A stretch of 64,000 nt of DNA from Cupriavidus pampae (GTDB lineage: Bacteria; Pseudomonadota; Gammaproteobacteria; Burkholderiales; Burkholderiaceae): positions 1 to 64,000 of the forward strand of contig NZ_CAJZAG010000010.1 in assembly GCF_914271485.1 (NCBI RefSeq), given 5' to 3'. The notes below the pieces were generated by a model. It saw only the letters and a program-made list of their open reading frames with translations, was not told the DNA's origin and did not search any database. Made by a program: the position numbers and the translations under genes. This document shows positions 25,967 to 33,984 of this stretch, piece after piece (position 1 is the first letter of the stretch; every line of letters begins with the position of its first letter).

Positions 25967-26683
25967 TTATTCGCCTTCCGGCGGCATGACGATGCCAAGC
26001 TGTCCAGCCATCTCCTCGACCAGCGCCTGTAGCCGTGCCACCTTGTTCGCCAGTTCCTGATGGCTGATGCGCAGGGCCTCGAACTCAGAGGGGGGCACCG
26101 AGATATCGCCGGAGGCGACGGTTGCTCCGGCGGACGCCTCGGTCATGGCGACCTCGCCGCACAGCAGGTGCATCCATCGGCTTTCGCGCTCGCCCGGGGC
26201 ACGGGACAGGCGGACCACGAATGGCGGCTGGTGATCGGCCAGCTCGTCCAGAAACGCTTCCACCGACGAGATATCGGCAAACGCGTGCAACCGCGCCGAA
26301 TTGAGGCGCAGCTCGGCGGCGGTCTGCGGACCGCGCAACAGCATGGTGGCGAGCAACGCCGCCGACTGGCTCGGCACGCCGATCACGCGACCCAGGTTCT
26401 GCTCGAAGCGCGGCACGCGGCTGCTGCTGCCTTCGAATACCAGACTCAGCGACTTGAGGCCATCGATCGCGGTCAGCACCTGATCTTCACTGACGCTCAT
26501 CACTGGCGCCCGCGCGGTCTTCTGGTTACAGCCGGCGGTCAGCGCGTTGAGCGTGAGCGGATAGGTATCGGGAACCGTGAACTGCTTCTCCAGCAACACC
26601 GCCACCACGCGGCCCTCGAGTGGCGTGAGTGCGCGGATCGGCTGGCGGGAGGCGGGGCTGGATGTTGAAGAGTCGGCTGACAT
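25967..26683 (-). CDS. UPF0502 (DUF480) protein YceH
   Basis: The 238-residue product matches the DUF480/YceH family: RALTPLEGRVVAVLLEKQFTVPDTYPLTLNALTAGCNQKTARAPVM, then LMLRGPQTAAELR-like winged-helix text and a C-terminal helix (FEALRISHQELANKVARLQALVEEMAGQLG). The two winged-helix domains suggest DNA binding, but the function is not established. I start at MSADSS (ATG 26683) because the family core begins about 15 residues later; an in-frame ATG at 26728 also exists. It is divergent from a DHA2 transporter gene, with the two starts 84 bp apart. Confidence 0.9.
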   Translation of the reverse strand: MSADSSTSSPASRQPIRALTPLEGRVVAVLLEKQFTVPDTYPLTLNALTAGCNQKTARAPVMSVSEDQVLTAIDGLKSLSLVFEGSSSRVPRFEQNLGRVIGVPSQSAALLATMLLRGPQTAAELRLNSARLHAFADISSVEAFLDELADHQPPFVVRLSRAPGERESRWMHLLCGEVAMTEASAGATVASGDISVPPSEFEALRISHQELANKVARLQALVEEMAGQLGIVMPPEGE

Positions 26684-26767
26684 GCGCGGCGGGGGAATTC
26701 CATCTGGTGAGCGGCCATTGGAACCCATGCGCCGCGAATGTGCAATGACGGCCGATATAATTTCGCG

Positions 26768-28171
26768 ATGTCCGCCGCCACCAACTTTCGCGTCACCGCC
26801 GCCGTCGTCGCCAGCGCGCTGTTCATGCAGAACCTCGACAGCACCGTGGTTGCCACCGCGTTACCGAGCATGGCGCGCGATCTGCACGTCAGCGCCGTTC
26901 ACCTCAGCAGTGCCATCACGTCCTATCTGATCGCGCTGACCGCATTCATTCCAGTCAGCGGCTGGATCGCGGACCGCTTTGGCGCGCGGCGCGTGTTCAT
27001 GGCGGCCATCGCCACGTTTACCATCGCCTCGGTCCTGTGCGCGCTGGCGGACGGCCTGCCGACACTGATCGCCGCACGCATCCTGCAAGGTGTGGGCGGC
27101 GCGATGATGGTGCCGGTGGGCCGTCTGATCCTGTTCCGTGGCGTCAAGCGAGAGGAACTGCTGACGGCCACGACCTGGCTGACGATGCCCGCGCTGCTCG
27201 GCCCCGTGCTGGGCCCGCCGGTCGGTGGCTTCCTGACCGATGTGCTGTCGTGGCGCGCGGTGTTCTGGATCAACGTGCCCGTCGGCATCGTCGGCCTCGG
27301 GCTCACCGCCTGGCTGATTCCGCCCTCGGCGCCCGAGCACCCGCCCGCGCCGGATCTCATCGGCATGACACTGATCGGTGCCTCGCTGACCACACTGATG
27401 CTCGGCGTTGAAACGATCGGACGCGGCCTGCTTCCCGCCGCGCTGCCACCGGCGGCGATCGTGCTGGGACTGCTGCTGTTCTGGCTGACCGTGCGCCACT
27501 GCCAGCGCCGCGACGACCCGGCCATCGATTTCTCGCTGCTGGCCATTCCGACTTTTCACGCAGCCACGGTGGCCGGCAGTCTGTTCCGGGCGGGGGCCGG
27601 CGCGCTACCTTTCCTGGTGCCGCTGACGCTGCAGATTGCCTTTGGCCTGAGTGCCTCGGTCAGCGGGCTGATCTCGCTCGCCAGCGCGCTGGGCTCGTTC
27701 TGCATGCGGCCGATGACACGCTTCGCGCTCAGGCGGCTGTCGATGCGGACCGTTTTGATGGCCGGCAGCGTCTCGTTCGGTGCGGTGCTGCTGGTGTGCA
27801 CGACGCTCTCCCCGGCATGGCCGGCGGCGGCAATCTTCGTGTTGCTGCTGATCGGCGGATTGTCGCGTTCGCTGAGCTTCGCCTCGATGGGCGCGCTCGC
27901 GTTTGCAGACGTGCCGCAGCCGCGGCTCTCCGCGGCCACGTCGTTTCAGGGCACCGCGCAGCAGATGATGAAGGCGGTCGGCGTTGCCATCTCGGCGGGG
28001 TCTCTGCAACTCACGATGCTGTGGGGCGGCCGCACGCACGCCAACCGTTTCGACTTCGCCTGCGCATTCCTCGCCATTGCGGTGGTGGTGCTGGCTTCGC
28101 TGCCGATGTTCGCGAGCCTGTCGCCGGAAGCCGGCGCAGGCATCTCCGGCAAACCCGAGCGCGGTGCCTGA
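26768..28171 (+). CDS. DHA2-family MFS drug exporter
   Basis: The 467-residue protein belongs to the EmrB/QacA-type, 14-segment drug:H+ antiporters. It has motif D1 LDSTVVATALPSMARDL in the first segment, motif A WIADRFGARRVFMAA, and motif C-like TMPALLGPVLGPPVGGFLTD in segment 5. Substrate is unknown. The start at ATG 26768 begins MSAATNFRVTAAVVASALFMQN; an upstream in-frame ATG would add 10 residues overlapping the yceH promoter. It ends at a strong shared terminator. No adaptor (EmrA-type) gene is next to it. Confidence 0.88.
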   Translation: MSAATNFRVTAAVVASALFMQNLDSTVVATALPSMARDLHVSAVHLSSAITSYLIALTAFIPVSGWIADRFGARRVFMAAIATFTIASVLCALADGLPTLIAARILQGVGGAMMVPVGRLILFRGVKREELLTATTWLTMPALLGPVLGPPVGGFLTDVLSWRAVFWINVPVGIVGLGLTAWLIPPSAPEHPPAPDLIGMTLIGASLTTLMLGVETIGRGLLPAALPPAAIVLGLLLFWLTVRHCQRRDDPAIDFSLLAIPTFHAATVAGSLFRAGAGALPFLVPLTLQIAFGLSASVSGLISLASALGSFCMRPMTRFALRRLSMRTVLMAGSVSFGAVLLVCTTLSPAWPAAAIFVLLLIGGLSRSLSFASMGALAFADVPQPRLSAATSFQGTAQQMMKAVGVAISAGSLQLTMLWGGRTHANRFDFACAFLAIAVVVLASLPMFASLSPEAGAGISGKPERGA

Positions 28172-28173
28172 AT

Positions 28174-28222
28174 GTGCCGAAGCCCCCGGTTCCGATCGTT
28201 GGGAACGCGGGGGCTTCGGCAC
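28174..28222. terminator. Strong bidirectional terminator
   Basis: A 15-bp perfect stem (GTGCCGAAGCCCCCG and its complement) with a loop of about 19 bases lies between the convergent MFS and ohr genes, starting 2 bp after the MFS stop. It probably stops transcription from both sides, although T-runs are lacking. Confidence 0.75.
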
Positions 28223-28241
28223 ATCGTCGTTCCGGCTCAAC

Positions 28242-28661
28242 TCACACCACGTTGATCTCGACGTGGATATTGCCGGCCGTGGCCTTGGAGTACGGGCAGG
28301 TCTGGTGCGCGGTGTCCACGAGTTGCTGAGCCACCTCGCGTTCGACGCCCGGGATATGCACGTTCAGACGGGCTTGCAGCAGATAGGCGTCACCGTTCTT
28401 GCCCAGATCCACTTCCGTATCCACGCTCAGATCCGCAGGCAGCTTGAGCTTCTGCCTGGCCGCCGCCAGACCGATGGCGCCGATAAAGCACGCCGACCAG
28501 CCCGCCGCGAACAGTTGCTCGGGGTTGGTGCCGGCGCCGGTGGTGCCCGGCGACGACAGCTGGATGTTCAGACGGCCATCGTCGCTCTGGGCTTCGCCAT
28601 CGCGACCGCCAGACGTGGTGTGGACCTTGGCGGTGTACAGGACTTTGTCGATGCGGGTCAT
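28242..28661 (-). CDS. ohr: Organic hydroperoxide reductase Ohr
   Basis: Ohr is a thiol peroxidase that reduces fatty-acid and other organic hydroperoxides in the cytoplasm using lipoyl-dependent reductants. The 139 residues contain both redox cysteines, C58 (GWSACFIGAI) and C122 (TCPYSKAT), and the catalytic-site R20 and E48 (TNPEQLFAAGW). Length is exactly that of Ohr rather than OsmC. No OhrR-type regulator is adjacent. Downstream is the strong hairpin shared with the MFS gene. Upstream is a small secreted repeat protein on the same strand. Confidence 0.93.
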   Translation of the reverse strand: MTRIDKVLYTAKVHTTSGGRDGEAQSDDGRLNIQLSSPGTTGAGTNPEQLFAAGWSACFIGAIGLAAARQKLKLPADLSVDTEVDLGKNGDAYLLQARLNVHIPGVEREVAQQLVDTAHQTCPYSKATAGNIHVEINVV

Positions 28662-28709
28662 GATGTGCTCCTTGTTATGTTCGATGAAGAATCGGTAGTT
28701 GGGGGCGAA

Positions 28710-29033
28710 TCAGGCGTAGGCGCCGTCGAGGTAAGGATCGGCGCTGCGCGCGGGAGGCGCGGAAACGCCGGTACGATCCTGGCCGGCCAGGGTGCGGGCG
28801 CCGTCCAGATAAGGGGCAAACGAGGATTCCACAGCGCGCGCGCCGTCCGAGTACGGGCTACGCGGCTCGTTCACGGAGCGGGCACCGTCGGAGTACGGGT
28901 TGCGCTGTTCCGTGACCGAGCGGGCACCGTCGGTGTACGGATCGCGCGGGCTGCTGACGCTGGCTTGAGCGGCGACAGCGGTAGCGGCGAGCGCGACGGC
29001 GAGAAGAACCTGCTTGGCGAAATTGGCGTTCAT
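28710..29033 (-). CDS. Small secreted PYxDGAR-repeat protein
   Basis: From ATG 29033 the gene encodes 107 residues with a clear Sec signal peptide (MNANFAKQVLLAVALAATAVAAQA). The mature protein of about 83 residues is built on five repeats of roughly 14 residues: DPYTDGARS, NPYSDGARS, SPYSDGARA, APYLDGART and DPYLDGAYA. The repeat is acidic and tyrosine-bearing and lacks cysteine. I do not recognise a characterised family. It probably remains in the periplasm or is surface-exposed. The promoter region has GTATC half-sites like those before the two neighbouring two-component operons, which suggests control by one of them. Confidence 0.75.
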   Translation of the reverse strand: MNANFAKQVLLAVALAATAVAAQASVSSPRDPYTDGARSVTEQRNPYSDGARSVNEPRSPYSDGARAVESSFAPYLDGARTLAGQDRTGVSAPPARSADPYLDGAYA

Positions 29034-29126
29034 GATGTGTGTCCTTGATATCTGGTCGATTGGTTCGGCGGTCTCGGTCGGGTAATTCCGTCCGTCGTCG
29101 CCATGGAAGCCATTTAAGGACACCGA

Positions 29127-29193
29127 CGTATCACGCCCGTATCGTCGGGATGGGTTTTGTGTGAGGCGACGTATCAGCGGATCGGCGTGATAC
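29127..29193. promoter_or_regulatory. GTATC half-sites before the PYxDGAR gene
   Basis: CGTATC occurs at 29127 and 29138 (11-bp spacing) and again at 29170, with an inverted GATAC at 29189. The 10-bp segment GTATCACGCC has its exact inverted copy (GGCGTGATAC) 47 bp away. Similar half-sites precede both response-regulator genes, so these may be operators. The remainder of the 29034-29356 gap holds this region and the terminator of the kinase gene. Confidence 0.35.
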
Positions 29194-29243
29194 ATGCGCG
29201 TACAAACCAACCCTCACCCCTGGCCGCTCTCCCGAAGAAAGAG

Positions 29244-29295
29244 GAAAAAAAGAACCGCGCAGTACGCCACCGGTACGGGCGCACTGCCGCGGTTC
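29244..29295 (-). terminator. Intrinsic terminator of the first two-component operon
   Basis: On the minus strand an imperfect long stem (GAACCGCGGCAGT pairing with ACTGCGCGGTTC) is followed directly by a run of seven T. It starts about 60 bp past the kinase stop codon. It is the clearest factor-independent terminator in this region. Confidence 0.75.
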
Positions 29296-29356
29296 AAGGG
29301 AGAGAAAAGGAGACGGGGATACTGCTGCGCGTGACCCTGCGCTCAGGCAGGCAATG

Positions 29357-30673
29357 TCATGTGGGCAATGTCAGGCGGGCCTCGAGCCCACCCTCCATGC
29401 GATTGGCGAGCGCGAGCTTGCCACCCAGCGCATGGGCGAGCTGCTGCGCGATGGCGAGACCCAGCCCCGTGCCGCCGGTGCCGCGATTGCGCGATGCCTC
29501 CAGCCGGTAGAACGGTTGCAACACGCGTTCGAGCTCCCCATCCGGGATGCCGGGTCCGCGGTCGCGCACGGCAATCGAGAGCTTGCCGTCCTGCATGCGA
29601 TCGACCGCCACAGTCACCTCGCCGCCAAACTTGAAGGCGTTGTCGATCAGGTTGGTCAGAATGCGCCGCAAGGCCTGCGGACGCGTGACGATGGGCGCGT
29701 CGAGATGCCCGTCGATCGCAATCTCCTGCCCGCCGTCGCGATAGTCGCAGGCAATACTGTCCAGCAGCGCATCGGGGTCGATGCGCACGGGCGTCTCCGC
29801 CCCACCGTGTAGCGTGCGCGCATACGTCACGCCTTCACGCACCAGATGCTCCATCGCGCGCAGGTCGCCATGCAGCTTGCCGCGCGTCTCGCAGTTTTCC
29901 ATCAGGTCCAGCCTCAGTCGCATGCGCGTGATCGGCGTCTGCAGATCGTGCGAGATGGCCGCCAGAATCTGGATGCGTTCGGACAGATAGCCCGCAATGC
30001 GTTCCTGCATCGCATTGAACGCGGTGGCCGCATGCACCACCTCATCCGGACCCTGCTCGGGAATGCGATCGCCCTTGAGGTCCGGCCCGAGGTTCTCCGC
30101 CGCCAAAGCCAGTTGCTTGAGTGGCCGCGTGACCAGCCGCACGGCCAGCCATGCGCACGCGCCGATCATCGCCAACTGCACGCAGAACAGCACCGGCAGC
30201 CATGTGGACAGCGCGATGCCGCTCGGCCTGACGTCGACAGTCAGCGGACTGCCGTCGGCGAGTGTTAGGTGCACCTGAAACGGTTCGTCCGTGCCGGGCA
30301 CTGCGTTGACAGTGGTCTTGTAGCGCCCTTCCAGCGCGCCGACGATCGCCGCGGCAGCGCGCTTCGACGTCGGTGTCTCCAGCGCCGCGCCGGGCGTACC
30401 GGCATCGAGCAGGTAACTGTAGCTGCCACGCTTGAGCCGCTCGACCCACATCGGGCGTTCCGACGCGGGCAGACGATCAAGAATCGCCACCGAGCCCGCC
30501 ACGTCGAGCTCGAGATTGCCAAGCATGATCTTGTTGGCCGCCTGCATGCGCTCGATCAGCACGAGCCCGAACGACAGGCCCTGCGCCAGCGTGAGGCCGA
30601 CCACGAGAATGACCATCAGGCGCGCGAACAGCGTGCGTGGCCAGAGCTTCCTCGCGCAGGCAGTCAGGCTCAT
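29357..30673 (-). CDS. Two-component sensor histidine kinase (system 1)
   Basis: The 438-residue inner-membrane kinase has two membrane segments (about 14-36 and 155-175) bracketing a periplasmic domain of about 120 residues. HAMP, the DHp helix with AAISHDLQTPITRMRLRLDLM, and an HATPase domain follow (LTNLIDNAFKFGG, DRGPGIPDGELERVLQPFYRLE, GTGLGLAIAQQL). The layout is EnvZ/RstB-like. The ATG at 30673 overlaps the regulator stop (ATGA), so translation is coupled. It is a close paralogue of the kinase at 31601-33004. The signal is unknown. Confidence 0.92.
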   Translation of the reverse strand: MSLTACARKLWPRTLFARLMVILVVGLTLAQGLSFGLVLIERMQAANKIMLGNLELDVAGSVAILDRLPASERPMWVERLKRGSYSYLLDAGTPGAALETPTSKRAAAAIVGALEGRYKTTVNAVPGTDEPFQVHLTLADGSPLTVDVRPSGIALSTWLPVLFCVQLAMIGACAWLAVRLVTRPLKQLALAAENLGPDLKGDRIPEQGPDEVVHAATAFNAMQERIAGYLSERIQILAAISHDLQTPITRMRLRLDLMENCETRGKLHGDLRAMEHLVREGVTYARTLHGGAETPVRIDPDALLDSIACDYRDGGQEIAIDGHLDAPIVTRPQALRRILTNLIDNAFKFGGEVTVAVDRMQDGKLSIAVRDRGPGIPDGELERVLQPFYRLEASRNRGTGGTGLGLAIAQQLAHALGGKLALANRMEGGLEARLTLPT

Positions 30674-31410
30674 GCCCGGGCCTCCCGAATCCCGACCGCG
30701 GACGAGAACACATACCCTTCGTTGCGCACGGTCTTGATGAAGCGCGGCTCGCGCGCGTCGTCGCGCAGGCGCTGGCGCAGGCGACTGACCATCAGGTCGA
30801 TGGAGCGCTCGAACAGCTCGGCGTCGCGGCCTTGTGTCAGGTTGAGCAATTGGTCGCGATTGAGCACGCGTTGCGGATGATCGAGAAACGTGCGCAGCAG
30901 CCGATATTCGGCGCCGCTCAGCGAGACGATCACGTCGCGCTCGTCGACGAGATGCCGCGCGGTGGTATCGAGCCGCCAGTTGCCGAAGGACAGCACGGTG
31001 GCCGCCTCCGTCACCTGCAGGTTTGGCGGCAGCATGCGCGTGCGGCGCAGCACCGAGCGAATACGCGCGAGCAGCTCGCGCGCGGCGAACGGTTTGACCA
31101 GATAGTCGTCGGCGCCCATCTCGAGGCCGAGAATGCGATCGGTCTCTTCGTTGCGGGCGGTCAGCATCAGGATCGGGGTATGCCGCTTTTCGCCGGCACG
31201 CAGGTCCCGGCACAGCGCCAGGCCGTCTTCGCCGGGCAGCATCAGATCGAGCACGACGAGGTCCACCGAGCCCTTATCCAGCGCCGCGCGCATTTGCTGG
31301 CCATTGGCGGCCAGCGATACGCGCATGCCCTGGCCCTCGAGGTAGGTGCCCACGAGTTCGCGAATTTCGCGATCATCGTCGACGATCAGGATATGGTCGG
31401 ACAAGGTCAT
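30670..31410 (-). CDS. OmpR-type response regulator (system 1)
   Basis: The 246-residue regulator has a receiver with DDD pocket (11-13), phospho-acceptor D55 (VVLDLMLPGEDG) and VKPF lysine. The C-terminal winged helix is of OmpR type (LSGAEYRLLRTFLDHPQRVLNRDQLLNLTQGRDAELFERSIDLMVSRLRQRL). The start at ATG 31410 gives MTLSDHILIVDDD; an ATG five codons upstream is possible. It is very similar to the regulator at 33027-33770, indicating tandem duplication of the pair. A direct-repeat site lies about 80 bp upstream and may serve autoregulation. Confidence 0.93.
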   Translation of the reverse strand: MTLSDHILIVDDDREIRELVGTYLEGQGMRVSLAANGQQMRAALDKGSVDLVVLDLMLPGEDGLALCRDLRAGEKRHTPILMLTARNEETDRILGLEMGADDYLVKPFAARELLARIRSVLRRTRMLPPNLQVTEAATVLSFGNWRLDTTARHLVDERDVIVSLSGAEYRLLRTFLDHPQRVLNRDQLLNLTQGRDAELFERSIDLMVSRLRQRLRDDAREPRFIKTVRNEGYVFSSAVGIREARA

Positions 31411-31488
31411 AACACGGCTCCGCACTACGCGGCGATCTTGCGCAATGAAGCGCGGTAACCGGATTATGTGGTGGGCCAGAGGGGCCCA

Positions 31489-31506
31489 TGTATCACTGTG
31501 TATCTG
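31489..31506. promoter_or_regulatory. Direct-repeat operator before regulator 1
   Basis: TGTATCACTGTGTATCTG contains TGTATC twice with a 10-bp period, typical of OmpR-family tandem sites. It differs at two of 18 positions from the site before regulator 2 (33862-33879). The 31411-31600 gap also holds an inverted GATACATCG near 31558. Confidence 0.5.
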
Positions 31507-31600
31507 TGCGTTCGCGCGACAAGAAACTTTTCAAATTCACCGCACGGTGAAACAGATGCGATACATCGAGGCTCGGGCGAGCCGCCTCAGGCAAGTCGGC

Positions 31601-33004
31601 TCAGTTCAGTCGAACCTCGGCGGTCAGGCCACCGCCCTGGCGATTGCGCAGCCGCAGCGAGCCACCGATCGCGAGCGCCAGCTGATGAGCGATGGCAAGA
31701 CCGAGGCCTGAGCCGCCGGTCTCGCGGCTGCGCGAGTTCTCGAGGCGCACAAACGGCTGCATGACTGCCTCGAGCTTGTCCTCCGGAATGCCGGGACCAC
31801 GATCCATCACCTGAATCGTCACCACCCCGCCGCCGTCGCGCGCGACCAGCAGCTCCGCGGCGCCGCCGAACTTGATCGCGTTGTCGATCAGGTTCGTCAT
31901 CACGCGCCGCAATGCATGAGGCCGCGTGACCACCGCGCCGCTCACGTTGGCGAGGATCGTCACATCCTTGCCGGTGTCCGTGTAATCGTAGGTCAGACTT
32001 TCGATAAACGCGCCGACGTCGATGCGCTGCGGCTTCTCGCCGTCGCCCTGCGTGGTGCGCGCATAGGCGAGGCCTTCCTGCACCAGCCGCTCGATCTCGT
32101 CCAGGTCATGCACGAGCTTGGTCTTCTCGACCGAGTCCTCGGCCATTTCCGCGCGCAGTTTCATGCGCGTGATCGGCGTTTGCAGGTCGTGCGAGATCGC
32201 GGCCAGAATCTGCACGCGCTCTTCGACGAAGCGCGCGATACGGTGCCGCATCGCATTGAACGCCGTGGCCGCATGCGCGACCTCGGTGGGGCCGCTCTCG
32301 CTGAGCGGTGGCCCCTTGGCGTTGGGGTCGAGCGCATCGGCCGCATCGGCCAGCGCGACGAGTGGGCGAATCGACTGGCGCACCGCGTACCAGCAGCACA
32401 GGATCAGCAACAGCAACTGCACCACCAGCACATAAGGCAGCCATTGCGCGACCGGCGTCATGCGCGGATGCACATCGATCGTCAACGGACTGCCATCGCT
32501 CAGCGTCAGATGGGCCTGCAGGCGCTTGCCCTCATTGGGAATCGATTCCACCTTGACCGGAAAGCGGCCGCCGCTGGCTTCGGTGATGCGCGCCGCGATA
32601 TCCGCGCTGCGCTGGTCCTGCGCGGGCACGCCCGGCATGCCGGGACCCAGGATGTAGCGATAGTTGCCACGATTCACGAGCGGCAGCCATTGCGGCCGTT
32701 CGGCCGCGGGCAAACGATCGAGAATCGCCAGCGATGTGGCGACGTCGGTCTCGAGCGTGCCGAGCATGACCTGACGCGCCGATATGTAGCGTTCGGAAAA
32801 CAGCACCGCGAACGACATGCAGTGCGCAACGATGAGCCCGGCCAGCAGGATCACGAACAGCCGCGAACCCAGCGAGCGTGGCCAGGGCCGCAGACGCTGC
32901 AACAGCCCCACCTTCTCTTGCGACGCGTTGGTGGACGCGCTGGTGGACGTGCTTGTGGACGCGTTGGCGGGTGCATTCGTCGAGGTACTCATTGGCGTGC
33001 TCAT
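31601..33004 (-). CDS. Two-component sensor histidine kinase (system 2)
   Basis: The 467-residue kinase is paralogous to that of system 1: two membrane segments around a periplasmic domain, HAMP, DHp motif AAISHDLQTPITRMKLR, and HATPase motifs LTNLIDNAIKFGG-like (MTNLIDNAIKFGG), DRGPGIPEDKLEAVMQPFVRLE and GSGLGLAIAHQL. Unlike its paralogue it has a serine/threonine/asparagine-rich cytoplasmic N-terminus of about 30 residues (STSTNAPANASTSTS...), encoded by a 12-bp tandem repeat. The two first in-frame ATGs lie inside the repeat tract, so the exact start is uncertain. It follows regulator 2 after 22 bp. Confidence 0.92.
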   Translation of the reverse strand: MSTPMSTSTNAPANASTSTSTSASTNASQEKVGLLQRLRPWPRSLGSRLFVILLAGLIVAHCMSFAVLFSERYISARQVMLGTLETDVATSLAILDRLPAAERPQWLPLVNRGNYRYILGPGMPGVPAQDQRSADIAARITEASGGRFPVKVESIPNEGKRLQAHLTLSDGSPLTIDVHPRMTPVAQWLPYVLVVQLLLLILCCWYAVRQSIRPLVALADAADALDPNAKGPPLSESGPTEVAHAATAFNAMRHRIARFVEERVQILAAISHDLQTPITRMKLRAEMAEDSVEKTKLVHDLDEIERLVQEGLAYARTTQGDGEKPQRIDVGAFIESLTYDYTDTGKDVTILANVSGAVVTRPHALRRVMTNLIDNAIKFGGAAELLVARDGGGVVTIQVMDRGPGIPEDKLEAVMQPFVRLENSRSRETGGSGLGLAIAHQLALAIGGSLRLRNRQGGGLTAEVRLN

Positions 33005-33005
33005 G
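32922..33005 (-). repeat. 12-bp tandem repeat at the start of the kinase gene
   Basis: Four good copies of a GACGCGTTGGTG-like unit (plus strand) run from 32922 to 32969, and three decayed copies continue to 33005. Each unit encodes four residues of the S/T/N-rich leader, so copy-number change would alter length without breaking the frame. Confidence 0.75.
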
Positions 33006-33026
33006 GACGCATGCTCATGGACCGGC

Positions 33027-33770
33027 CTACTGCCGTGATTCTTTGATCTCGACGGGCACCGCGAATACGTAGCCCTCGTTACGGACGGTCTTGATATACA
33101 TGGGCTCGCGTGCGTCGTCGTTCAGGCGCTGGCGCAGCCGGCTGACCAGCAAGTCCACCGAGCGTTCGAACAACTCGGCCTCGCGGCCCTGCGTCAGATT
33201 GAGCAGCTGATCGCGGTTGAGCACGCGCTGCGGATGATCGACGAATACGCGCAGCAGCCGGTACTCGCCGCCGCTCAGCGCCACGATCGTGCCTTCGTTG
33301 TCGATCAGGTGGCGTGCGGTGGTATCGAGATGCCAGACCCCAAACGCAAGCAACTGCCCCGCCTCGGTGATCTGCAGGTTCGGCGGCAACATGCGGGTGC
33401 GACGCAGCACCGCCTTGATGCGCGCCAGCAGCTCGCGTGCGGCAAACGGCTTGGCCAGATAGTCGTCAGCGCCCATCTCGAGGCCGATGATGCGGTCGGT
33501 CTCGTCATCGCGCGCGGTCAGCATCAGGATCGGCGTGGTCTTGTGCTTGCCGGCGCGCAGCTCGCGGCAAAGCACCAGCCCGTCGTCGCCGGGCAGCATC
33601 ACGTCGAGCACGATCAGATCGACCGAATTGGTATCCAGGAACGCGCGCATATGCCGGCCGTCGGGCGCCACCGTCACGCGCAGTCCATTCTTGGTGAGGT
33701 ACGTCGAGACCAGTTCCCGGATCTCCCGATCGTCGTCGACGATCAGGATGTGGTCGATATGCGCATCCAT
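33027..33770 (-). CDS. OmpR-type response regulator (system 2)
   Basis: The 247-residue regulator begins MDAHIDHILIVDDDREIRELVSTYL. It has phospho-acceptor D56 (IVLDVMLPGDDG) and AKPF, and an OmpR winged helix nearly identical in phrasing to system 1 (LSGGEYRLLRVFVDHPQRVLNRDQLLNLTQGREAELFERSVDLLVSRLRQRL). It is divergent from dipZ. The shared 214-bp intergenic region carries two tandem direct-repeat sites, so it may control both itself and dipZ. Confidence 0.93.
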   Translation of the reverse strand: MDAHIDHILIVDDDREIRELVSTYLTKNGLRVTVAPDGRHMRAFLDTNSVDLIVLDVMLPGDDGLVLCRELRAGKHKTTPILMLTARDDETDRIIGLEMGADDYLAKPFAARELLARIKAVLRRTRMLPPNLQITEAGQLLAFGVWHLDTTARHLIDNEGTIVALSGGEYRLLRVFVDHPQRVLNRDQLLNLTQGREAELFERSVDLLVSRLRQRLNDDAREPMYIKTVRNEGYVFAVPVEIKESRQ

Positions 33771-33835
33771 AGGTTCTGCCTTGCGGAATCAATCAAGGGA
33801 CGCTCACGCGAACGCCCCGCCTGCATGTGCAGCAT

Positions 33836-33879
33836 TGTATTCGTTTGTATTCCCATTGTTGTGTATCGCTATGTATCTG
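33836..33879. promoter_or_regulatory. Two tandem direct-repeat operators between regulator 2 and dipZ
   Basis: TGTATT occurs at 33836 and 33846 and TGTATC at 33862 and 33872, each pair with a 10-bp period. The second pair (TGTATCGCTATGTATCTG) is almost the same as the site before regulator 1. Four half-sites on one DNA face suit cooperative binding by OmpR-type dimers. Confidence 0.5.
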
Positions 33880-33984
33880 GAGCCACTTCCAGCACAGTGC
33901 CATACGTTCCCGCCCGCCCGCGACACATCGCGGACAACCGCGCGCGGTCTCATACCGGCATACCCAGCCTGATGAGGCCCGACC

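Noticed and set aside
28174..28222. Long inverted repeat considered as an attachment site or small RNA
   Set aside because: Its place between two convergent stop codons is fully explained by a shared terminator.
26861..28240. Minus-strand frames opposite the DHA2 transporter gene
   Set aside because: Glutamine/arginine-rich text antisense to a clear MFS gene.
30674..31213. N-terminal extension of the kinase 1 frame into the regulator 1 gene
   Set aside because: The extra 180 codons are antiphase text of the regulator; the ATG overlapping the regulator stop is the natural start.
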